Shown here one piece after another: positions 57,322-64,000 of a DNA stretch of 64,000 bases (position 1 is the first letter of the stretch; every line of letters begins with the position of its first letter). The notes below the pieces were generated by a model that made no database searches, was not told where the DNA came from, and saw only the letters and a program-made list of their open reading frames with translations. A program made the translations under genes and the position numbers. Source of the stretch: Acidovorax soli (GTDB taxonomy: Bacteria > Pseudomonadota > Gammaproteobacteria > Burkholderiales > Burkholderiaceae_C); contig NZ_FNQJ01000003.1 of assembly GCF_900107605.1 (NCBI RefSeq), positions 124,001 through 188,000 on the forward strand, given 5' to 3'.

Positions 57322-57960
57322 ATGACACAACCCCTCACCCTGTCATCCCTTCCGCTGTTCCCGCTCCATTCCGTGCTGTTTCCTGGCGGAGTGCTGGCGT
57401 TGCGCGTGTTCGAGGTGCGCTACCTCGACATGGTGCGCAAATGCCACCACGCTGGCGCCCCCTTTGGTGTCGTGGCGCTCACGCAGGGCCACGAGGTCCG
57501 GCAGGCGGGTGCGCCAGAGGAAGGGTTCCACGACATCGGCACCCTGGCCGTGATCGAAAGAATCGACTATCCGCAGCCCGGGCTGATCACCCTGCTGTGC
57601 CGCGGCAGCCAGCGTTTTCGCATCACAGAGCGTAGCCATTTGCCCCATGGCCTGTGGATTGGCAATGTGGAGCAACTGGCCGCCGACCTGCCTGTGCCCA
57701 TTCCCGACGATCTTCTGCCCACCGCAACCACCCTGGCCCAGGTGCTGGCATCCCTGCGCGAGCGTGACACCGAGGCCGCCACGGCCATCCACCCCACCCC
57801 CGAACAGCTGGCCGACTGCGGCTGGGTTGCCAACCGCTGGTGCGAGCTGCTGCCCATCCCCCTCAAGCTCAAGCAGCAGCTGATGGAACTGGACAATCCG
57901 CTGGTGCGGCTGGAGCTGGTGGGGGATGTGCTGGAGCGGACGGGGATTGCGCCGCCATAG
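57322..57960 (+). CDS. LON substrate-binding domain protein
   Basis: 212 residues. Only the N-terminal LON domain is present: LPLFPLHSVLFPGGVLALRV at the start. There is no AAA or protease domain. Homologues are widespread and uncharacterised; a role in protein binding is inferred. Divergent from yggT. Confidence 0.85.
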   Translation: MTQPLTLSSLPLFPLHSVLFPGGVLALRVFEVRYLDMVRKCHHAGAPFGVVALTQGHEVRQAGAPEEGFHDIGTLAVIERIDYPQPGLITLLCRGSQRFRITERSHLPHGLWIGNVEQLAADLPVPIPDDLLPTATTLAQVLASLRERDTEAATAIHPTPEQLADCGWVANRWCELLPIPLKLKQQLMELDNPLVRLELVGDVLERTGIAPP

Positions 57961-58154
57961 ACGAATGCCCTAAAACCGGTATTTATTGCGCCAAGTTCTG
58001 GAATGGCCACGCTCGGCACCACACCCTATACCGACATGACGTAACGGACGTGTTGCCAGCGCTGCCCGGATCCCGTCGATAGCCCATAAAATCAACGGTT
58101 TGGCTGGCATCGGCCCGTCCAGTCCTTTATTCACGCCCCGCATCCACGGCTCCT

Positions 58155-59699
58155 ATGTCTGACCAGAATCACGCCCCAGCCCCCCAAGACGAAAACCAGC
58201 TCATCGCCGAGCGCCGCGACAAGCTGCGCGCACTGCGCGAGGCCCATGCACAGGGCGGGGGCGTCACGTTCCCCAATGACTTCAAGCCGGCGCACCACGC
58301 GGCCACGCTGCAGGACCAGCACGCCAGCAAGGACGCTGCATCGCTTGAAACCCACGCCGTTCATGTGAGCGTTGCCGGGCGCATGATGCTCAAGCGCGTG
58401 ATGGGCAAGGCCAGCTTTGCTACCGTGCAAGATGGCTCGCTGGGCGAAACCGGCGGGCGCATCCAGCTCTACATCACGCGCGATGCGCTGGGCGAAGAAC
58501 TGTATGCAGCCTTCAAGCACTGGGACCTGGGCGACATCATCGGCGCCGAAGGCACGCTGATGAAGACCAAGACCGGCGAGCTGTCGGTCAAGGTGACCAC
58601 CCTGCGCCTGCTGACCAAGAGCCTGCGCCCCATGCCGGACAAGTTCCACGGCGTGGCCGACCAGGAGGTCAAATACCGCCAGCGCTATGTCGATCTGATG
58701 ACCGACGAGCAGGCGCGCAAGCGCTTCGTGGCACGCAGCAAGGCCGTGAGCGGCATCCGCGACTTCATGGTGCAGCACGGCTTCCTGGAGGTCGAGACGC
58801 CCATGCTGCACCCGATTCCGGGCGGCGCCAATGCCAAGCCTTTCGTCACGCACCACAATGCGCTGGAACAGGAGATGTACCTGCGCATCGCGCCCGAGCT
58901 GTTCCTCAAACGCCTGCTGGTGGGCGGCTTCGAGCGCGTGTTCGAGATCAACCGCAACTTCCGCAACGAAGGCATCTCGGTGCGCCACAACCCCGAGTTC
59001 ACCATGATGGAGTTCTATGCGGCCTACTGGAACTACCAGGACCTCATGGGCTTTACCGAACAGCTCGTGCGCGACGCGGCCCTCAAGGCCACGGGTACGC
59101 TGCAGCTCAGCTACCAGGGCCGCGAGGTCGACCTGGCCCAGCCCTTTGCGCGCCTGACCATCCGCGAGGCCATCTTCCAGCACACCGAGGCTGGAGCCCA
59201 TGTGGACGATGCGGCATGGCTCATCAGCGCCCTCAAGAAGCTGGGCATGTCGGAAGAAAAGAACCAGCTTTCCGGGCGCACTCTGGCTAGCCTGCAGGTG
59301 CTCTACTTCGAGGAAACGGTGGAAGACAAGCTGTGGCAGCCCACCTTCATCATGGAGCACCCCACCGAGATCTCACCGCTGGCCCGTGCCAACGACACGC
59401 GCCCCGAGGTCACCGAGCGCTTTGAGCTGTACATCACCGGCCGCGAATTCGGCAACGGTTTCAGCGAGCTCAATGACGCCGAAGACCAGGCCGCGCGCTT
59501 CCACGCCCAGGTGGCGGCCAAGGACAGCGGCGACGACGAGGCCATGTACTACGACCACGACTTCGTGCGCGCGCTCGAATACGGCATGCCGCCCGCCGGC
59601 GGCTGCGGAATCGGCATCGACCGACTGATGATGCTGCTGACCGACAGCCCCAGCATCCGTGACGTGATCCTGTTCCCGGCCCTGCGGCGCGAGTCCTGA
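58155..59699 (+). CDS. lysS: Lysyl-tRNA synthetase, class II
   Basis: 514 residues. OB-fold anticodon-binding domain (about 60-160) and class II catalytic core with [20 protein letters not shown] (motif 2) and [13 protein letters not shown] (motif 3). The 57961-58154 gap upstream shows no clear feature. Confidence 0.97.
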   Translation: MSDQNHAPAPQDENQLIAERRDKLRALREAHAQGGGVTFPNDFKPAHHAATLQDQHASKDAASLETHAVHVSVAGRMMLKRVMGKASFATVQDGSLGETGGRIQLYITRDALGEELYAAFKHWDLGDIIGAEGTLMKTKTGELSVKVTTLRLLTKSLRPMPDKFHGVADQEVKYRQRYVDLMTDEQARKRFVARSKAVSGIRDFMVQHGFLEVETPMLHPIPGGANAKPFVTHHNALEQEMYLRIAPELFLKRLLVGGFERVFEINRNFRNEGISVRHNPEFTMMEFYAAYWNYQDLMGFTEQLVRDAALKATGTLQLSYQGREVDLAQPFARLTIREAIFQHTEAGAHVDDAAWLISALKKLGMSEEKNQLSGRTLASLQVLYFEETVEDKLWQPTFIMEHPTEISPLARANDTRPEVTERFELYITGREFGNGFSELNDAEDQAARFHAQVAAKDSGDDEAMYYDHDFVRALEYGMPPAGGCGIGIDRLMMLLTDSPSIRDVILFPALRRES

Positions 59700-59720
59700 G
59701 GCGGCCCACCGCACCGCTCG

Positions 59721-60383
59721 ATGGCCGCATCCCGATTGCAGTTGCTGAAGGCCCACCTTCCCGAGTGGGTGCAGGACTGGCTCGACGTCATTGTTCCGGG
59801 CGCGCAGATCCTGCTGATCCTTGTGGCTGCATGGGCGCTGCAACGCCTGCTGCGCCGCGTTCTGGCACGCGCGAGCGTGCGCTTCCAGTTTCCCGAGGAA
59901 CTCCTGGCTCCCATCAAGGGGCTGGTCCGCTGGACCATTGTGGCCAGCGCCTTGCTGCTGGTGCTGGAGCGGCTGGGTGTGTCGGCCACCGTGCTGTGGA
60001 CGGCTTTCACCGGCTTTGCCACGGTGGGCGCCGTGGCGTTCTTTGCGGCCTGGAGCGTGCTGTCCAACCTATTCTGTGCGCTGCTCATCTTCACCGCGCG
60101 GCCTTTTCGCGTGGGCGACTACATCGAGGTGCTGGACACCGCCGAGAAGCCCGGTGCCAAGGGCCGGGTGGTGGACATCAATCTGCTCTACACCACGCTG
60201 AAAGACCACAGTGCAACCCCAGGCCAGGCGGCCTGGCTGCAGATTCCGAACGCCCTGATCTTCCAGCGCGTGGTGCGCCGCTTCCAGGATGCACCGCCAC
60301 CGGACCCGGCTGCACCGGAGCCCACCGTGGCAACCACCAGCCCATCTGACGCCTTGCCCGCCCGCGCCACTCCAGCGCCGTAG
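59721..60383 (+). CDS. MscS-family mechanosensitive channel
   Basis: 220 residues. Two or three N-terminal membrane helices, then the pore-helix and beta domain: GFATVGAVAFFAAWSVLSNL and FRVGDYIEVLD. It lacks the large C-terminal cage of E. coli MscS and ends in a Pro/Ala-rich tail of about 40 residues. 21 bases after lysS. Confidence 0.82.
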   Translation: MAASRLQLLKAHLPEWVQDWLDVIVPGAQILLILVAAWALQRLLRRVLARASVRFQFPEELLAPIKGLVRWTIVASALLLVLERLGVSATVLWTAFTGFATVGAVAFFAAWSVLSNLFCALLIFTARPFRVGDYIEVLDTAEKPGAKGRVVDINLLYTTLKDHSATPGQAAWLQIPNALIFQRVVRRFQDAPPPDPAAPEPTVATTSPSDALPARATPAP

Positions 60384-60406
60384 CGCGGGCCCACACCCTC
60401 AAGGCG

Positions 60407-61498
60407 TCAAGGCAGCAAATCCAGCGCCTGCAGATAGGCCGGCTGGTACATCAGATCGTCCCAGGCCTGGGGCAAGGTTTCCGGCAGCAAGGCCAGGCGG
60501 CGCGATTCGCTGTCCACGCTGGGCTGCCAGCGGCCCTGGGCGCGGGCCTCGTCCAGGCCGGCGAGGAGTTCGTCCACCGCCCGGCCATCGCCCACGCTCT
60601 GGTTGCACAGCAGCACCAGGTCGCAGCCGGCGGCCAGCGCTGCAATGGCGGCATCGGTGTAGCTGACCACCTGGCCGTCCAAACGGCGGGCGCCTTCCAT
60701 GCTGAGGTCGTCGCTGAAGATCGCGCCGTCAAAGCGCATCTGGCGCCGCAGGATGTCCTGCAGCCAGCGCTGCGAGAAGCCCGCCGGGCGGCTGTCCACC
60801 TTGGGGTAGATCACATGGGCCGGCATCACGCTGGTGAGCGTGCTGCTGAGCCAGGGGTACGGCGCGGCGTCGTCGGCCAGAATGGCCTGGAGGCTGCGTT
60901 TATCGACTGGCACCTCGGTGTGCGAATCCGCCTTGACGAAACCGTGCCCCGGAAAGTGTTTGCCGCAGTTGGCCATGCCCGCCTGCAGCAGGCCATGCAT
61001 GAGGCTCTTGGCGAGCAGGGCCACTACACGAGGGTCCCGGTGAAAGGACCGGTCGCCGATCACGCCACTCTCTCCCCAGTCGAGGTCCAGCACAGGCGTA
61101 AAGCTGAAGTCCACACCGCAGGCACGAAGCTCGCTGCCCAGGACGTAGCCCGCAGCGGTGGCCGCATTGGTGGCGCGCAGCGCACCGCTGCCGGGCACAG
61201 TCTTGGCGCCCTTGCCGTCATTCATCCACAGCGCACCCAGGGCGCGCATGGGCGGCAGGTGCGTGAAGCCATCGGTGCGAAAGCGCTGCACGCGGCCGCC
61301 TTCGTGGTCCACGCAGATCAGCAGGTCATCGCGCACGGCCTTGATGGCGGCGGTGAGCTGCAGCAGCTGTGCGCGGTTTTCCCAATTGCGGGCAAACAGG
61401 ATGACACCGCCCGTCAGCGGGTGGGCCAGGCGGCGGCGGTCGGCGGGGGTCAACGCTGTGCCTGCCACGTCGAGGATCAGGGGGGCGTGTTCGGTCAT
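60407..61498 (-). CDS. nagZ: Beta-N-acetylhexosaminidase NagZ
   Basis: 363 residues. Family 3 glycoside hydrolase of peptidoglycan recycling in the cytosol. Contains VDHEGGRVQRF, GKHFPGHGFVKADSH (with the His/Asp catalytic pair) and the nucleophile Asp in IFSDDLSMEGA. ATG 61498 has GGAAG five bases upstream. Confidence 0.93.
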   Translation of the reverse strand: MTEHAPLILDVAGTALTPADRRRLAHPLTGGVILFARNWENRAQLLQLTAAIKAVRDDLLICVDHEGGRVQRFRTDGFTHLPPMRALGALWMNDGKGAKTVPGSGALRATNAATAAGYVLGSELRACGVDFSFTPVLDLDWGESGVIGDRSFHRDPRVVALLAKSLMHGLLQAGMANCGKHFPGHGFVKADSHTEVPVDKRSLQAILADDAAPYPWLSSTLTSVMPAHVIYPKVDSRPAGFSQRWLQDILRRQMRFDGAIFSDDLSMEGARRLDGQVVSYTDAAIAALAAGCDLVLLCNQSVGDGRAVDELLAGLDEARAQGRWQPSVDSESRRLALLPETLPQAWDDLMYQPAYLQALDLLP

Positions 61499-61516
61499 CG
61501 GGCTTCCAATCATCAA

Positions 61517-61579
61517 TTTGCTATCTAAAAAATAGTTGCTTGCGCTTATTAAACAAGCACTACAGAGCTATTTGGTTTG
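61517..61579. repeat. AGCGCTT-family repeat, copy 10
   Basis: TTGCTATCTAAAAAATAG, then TTGCTTGCGCTTATTAAACA, then AGCACTACAGAGCTATTT. It lies between acpS and nagZ and its last AGCTAT arm supplies the acpS stop codon (TAG at 61570-61568). Confidence 0.7.
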
Positions 61580-61969
61580 GATTTTTTCGACCACGCAAAA
61601 GCTGGCGGCGTAGTCGGTCTCGTCGGTCACGCTCAGGTGCGCCTGCAGACCCTTGGCGTCGAACCACTCCTTGAGGGCGCCGTGCAGCACGATCACCGGC
61701 TGACCGCTGGGCAGAGACCCCACCTCACACGCACGCCAGGTCATGGGCATGTGCATGCCCAGCCCGACGGCCTTGCTGAAGGCCTCCTTGGCGGAAAAGC
61801 GCGTGGCCAGGTAGCGCACGCCGCGCTCGGGCCAGCGCGCGCTGCGCGCGCGCCAGGTGGCCAGCTCGCCATCGGCCAGCACCTTCTCGGCAAAGCGCTC
61901 GCCGTGGCGCTCCAGGCTGGCCGCGATGCGGCGCACGTCGCAGATGTCGGTGCCAATGCCGTAGATCAT
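61568..61969 (-). CDS. acpS: Holo-[acyl-carrier-protein] synthase
   Basis: 133 residues. Attaches 4'-phosphopantetheine to acyl carrier protein. Metal-binding Asp in GIGTDICDV and Glu in [10 protein letters not shown]. The stop codon falls in a repeat arm. Confidence 0.95.
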   Translation of the reverse strand: MIYGIGTDICDVRRIAASLERHGERFAEKVLADGELATWRARSARWPERGVRYLATRFSAKEAFSKAVGLGMHMPMTWRACEVGSLPSGQPVIVLHGALKEWFDAKGLQAHLSVTDETDYAASFCVVEKIQTK

Positions 61970-61989
61970 GTTTTTTGAACGGAATATGC

Positions 61990-62027
61990 CGATAGCGCTT
62001 ATTCAGCAAGCGCTGAAAGCTATCAAA
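61990..62027. repeat. AGCGCTT-family repeat, copy 11
   Basis: GATAGCGCTTATTCAGC, then AAGCGCTGAAAGCTATC. Between pdxJ and acpS, directly after the pdxJ stop. Confidence 0.75.
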
Positions 62028-62810
62028 TCAGGAGTTACTGGTGGACGCAAAACCCGCCTCGATGCAGCCCAGGTACGCCTGTACCGTGGCGCCATAGCCC
62101 AGCTCCAGCGCGTCGGCGATGAGGGCATGGCCAATCGATACCTCCAGCACGCCGGGCACCTCGCGCACAAAGGCGGCGAGGTTGTCGCGGTTCAGATCGT
62201 GGCCGGCGTTCACACCCAGGCCTGCATCCAGCGCGGCCTGTGCCGCCGCCGCGTAACGTTTCAGTTCGATGGATTGCCGCGGCGTGCCCCAGGCAGCGGC
62301 ATAGGGCTCGGTGTACAGCTCCACGCGGTCGGCACCCACCGCCCTGGCAGCGGCCATCTGCTCAGGAATCGGGTCCATGAACAGGCTCACGCGCACACCC
62401 AGTGCCTTGCATTCGGCCACCAGCGGCGCCAGGCGCCCGGCATCCTGTGGAAAGCTCCAGCCATGGTCGCTGGTGAACTGGTCTTCGCTGTCGGGCACAA
62501 AGGTGGCCTGGTGGGGTCGCACCTGGCGGATGAAGTCCATCAGGTTCTGCGACGGATTGCCCTCGATGTTGTATTCGCGGCCCGGCCAGGCTTTCATCAA
62601 TGCGGCCAGCTCGAACACGTCCTGGCTGCGGATGTGCCGCTCATCGGGCCGGGGGTGCACCGTGATGCCCTGGGCACCGGCCTGCAGGCACAGCTCGGCC
62701 GCGCGCGTGACACTGGGGATGCCCAGGTGGCGCGTGTTGCGCACCAGGGCCACCTTGTTGACGTTGACCGACAGGGCGGTGCGTTGCGGAGCGTGTAAAG
62801 GCATGGTCAT
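62028..62810 (-). CDS. pdxJ: Pyridoxine 5'-phosphate synthase PdxJ
   Basis: 260 residues. Condenses 1-deoxyxylulose 5-phosphate with the PdxA product. Contains [27 protein letters not shown] and GHDLNRDNL. The start overlaps the recO stop by four bases (ATGA). Confidence 0.95.
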   Translation of the reverse strand: MTMPLHAPQRTALSVNVNKVALVRNTRHLGIPSVTRAAELCLQAGAQGITVHPRPDERHIRSQDVFELAALMKAWPGREYNIEGNPSQNLMDFIRQVRPHQATFVPDSEDQFTSDHGWSFPQDAGRLAPLVAECKALGVRVSLFMDPIPEQMAAARAVGADRVELYTEPYAAAWGTPRQSIELKRYAAAAQAALDAGLGVNAGHDLNRDNLAAFVREVPGVLEVSIGHALIADALELGYGATVQAYLGCIEAGFASTSNS

Positions 62811-63571
62811 AAGGACTGCAGGTCGATCATGAGCTGGCGGGTGCGCAGCGTGGGGCTGCCACAATGGTATTGCAGCAGGGCACGCAGCTGGGGTTTGAGT
62901 TCTGCGGCCACCGGCACACAGGCGCGCAAGGTGGCGGTGTAACTGGCGGCATCATCGAGCGCACGTTGCAAGGCCTGCCACTGGCGGCCAGGCAGCCCTG
63001 CGCGGTCGGCATCGGACGAAATGCGCAGGCCGCCTTCGGGCACCAGCGTGTAGCGCGCGGTGGCCTGCAGCGGCGCAAACGTCATGGTCTGGGCATCCAG
63101 GCTGGGCAGCAGGCCGATCTCGCGCAGCAGCAGCAGCTCGAAGCTGCGCAAAACCGGCTCCAGCGCATCGCCATGCTCGCTGGCCAGCACACGCACCACG
63201 CCCGCGTAGGCGTCGAACAGGGCGGCGTGCGGGTCGGCCCGGGCCAGCAGGCGCAGCAGCAATTCGTTGAGGTACAGGCCCGACAGCAGCGCATCGCCCG
63301 TGGGCATCACATGGCCACCCACCCACTCGGCGCCCTTCAAGCTGTGGATGTCGGCCGTGCCATCTCCCGCCAGGGTGTAGGTCACCAGCAGCGGCTGCAG
63401 CGGCAGCAGCACGGGGCGGAAGTTGGAGCTGGGTTTCTTGGCCCCCTTGGCCACCAGGGCCACGCGCCCCTGGCGGCGGCAGAACACTTCCAGGATCAGG
63501 CTGGACTCGCTCCAGTCGTAGCTGTGCAGCACGAAGGCGGGTTCATCGGAAATGCGCTTGGCGGCAGCCAC
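62807..63571 (-). CDS. recO: DNA repair protein RecO
   Basis: 254 residues, GTG start. OB-fold N-terminus [20 protein letters not shown] and helical C-domain. Mediator loading RecA in the RecF pathway. 12 bases after era, coupled to pdxJ. Confidence 0.92.
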   Translation of the reverse strand: MAAAKRISDEPAFVLHSYDWSESSLILEVFCRRQGRVALVAKGAKKPSSNFRPVLLPLQPLLVTYTLAGDGTADIHSLKGAEWVGGHVMPTGDALLSGLYLNELLLRLLARADPHAALFDAYAGVVRVLASEHGDALEPVLRSFELLLLREIGLLPSLDAQTMTFAPLQATARYTLVPEGGLRISSDADRAGLPGRQWQALQRALDDAASYTATLRACVPVAAELKPQLRALLQYHCGSPTLRTRQLMIDLQSL

Positions 63572-63583
63572 GGAAGCCCGGGA

Positions 63584-64000
63584 TTATTCGTAGCCAAAAG
63601 AGCGCACCCGCGCTTCATCGTCGGCCCAGCCCGAACGCACCTTGACCCACAGCTCCAGGAACACCTTGGCGTCCATGAGCTTTTCCAGCTCCTGGCGGGC
63701 TTCGGTGCCGATGCGCTTGAGGCGCTCGCCCTTGTCGCCGATGACCATCATCTTGTGGTTGTCGCGCTCGACCACGATGGTGGCGGCGATCTTCACCAGG
63801 CGCTTGTGCGCCTTGCTGGCTTCTTCTTCAAACTTGTCGATGACCACGGTGGAGGTGTAGGGCAGCTCGTCGCCCGTGAAGCGGAACAGCTTCTCGCGCA
63901 CGGTCTCGGAGGCCAGGAACTTTTCGCTGCGGTCGGTCAGCTCGTCTTCGGCATACCACCAGGCCTGCTCGGGCAGGTATTTGGCGCAGATGCCAAACAT
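63584..64000 (-). CDS. era: GTPase Era, C-terminal part
   Basis: Truncated by the window end; 138 C-terminal residues are present. They hold the KH RNA-binding domain: [40 protein letters not shown] and [15 protein letters not shown]. Era binds 16S rRNA in 30S assembly. The G-domain lies outside. Order era-recO-pdxJ-acpS-nagZ fits the assignment. Confidence 0.95.
   Translation of the reverse strand: MFGICAKYLPEQAWWYAEDELTDRSEKFLASETVREKLFRFTGDELPYTSTVVIDKFEEEASKAHKRLVKIAATIVVERDNHKMMVIGDKGERLKRIGTEARQELEKLMDAKVFLELWVKVRSGWADDEARVRSFGYE

Overview
The window looks like a chromosomal stretch from a betaproteobacterium of the order Burkholderiales, most likely family Comamonadaceae (Acidovorax-like). 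The evidence is the high G+C content outside the first 4 kb, the best-preserved gene orders (leuC-leuD-leuB-asd-fimV-truA-trpF-trpB-trpA-accD, era-recO-pdxJ-acpS-nagZ, grpE-dnaK-dnaJ, rpsF-priB-rpsR-rplI), and two intergenic repeat families that I associate with Comamonadaceae genomes. This assignment is inference from synteny and protein style; no database search was possible. No rRNA, tRNA, CRISPR array, prophage or insertion sequence was seen.

Layout. 1-3987: a visibly AT-richer minor-pilin operon (fimT-like fragment, pilW, pilX, pilV) with unusually large PilX and PilV proteins. 4113-7426: ribD, then the divergent selenium pair selD / mnmH. 7427-8884: an ammonium transporter behind a good sigma-54 promoter. 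9047-15048: a phospholipase D-type lipoprotein, dusC, a methyltransferase, an acetyltransferase and small unknowns. 15213-19531: response regulator plus hybrid histidine kinase, aldehyde dehydrogenase, small membrane protein. 19637-26611: clpB and dispersed molybdenum-cofactor genes (moaE, moaD, moeA, mobB) interrupted by small unknown genes and a c-type cytochrome. 26721-30825: thrC, hom and alaA. 30982-34318: Mth938-like protein, peroxiredoxin, PhoH-type PIN-ATPase, small membrane protein. 34395-37444: dnaB and the rpsF operon. 37674-41486: heat-shock operon grpE-dnaK-dnaJ. 41705-44136: beta-CASP RNA hydrolase and a LysR regulator. 44185-49041: leucine genes and asd, with an entericidin-like gene inside the leu operon and a candidate attenuator in front of asd. 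49329-56594: fimV-truA-trpF-trpB-trpA-accD. 56693-64000: yggT, LON-domain protein, lysS, MscS-type channel, nagZ, acpS, pdxJ, recO and the 3' part of era.

How genes work together. Many genes serve the aspartate family and branched-chain or aromatic amino acids (asd, hom, thrC, leuBCD, trpABF, alaA). asd is preceded by a 33-codon open frame whose end is rich in Thr, Ile and Lys codons, followed by two mutually exclusive RNA hairpins. This is the geometry of classical ribosome-mediated attenuation and is the most interesting signal here. Chaperone genes clpB and grpE-dnaK-dnaJ both carry good sigma-32 promoters. Two FNR-type boxes (before the cytochrome and before the beta-CASP hydrolase) suggest oxygen-responsive control.

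Repeats. At least eleven intergenic copies of a palindromic element with core AGCGCTT...AAGCGCT and AGCTAT ends are scattered through the window, about one per 5-6 kb. One more copy appears to lie inside trpF. A second, GC-rich repeat occurs twice in opposite orientations.
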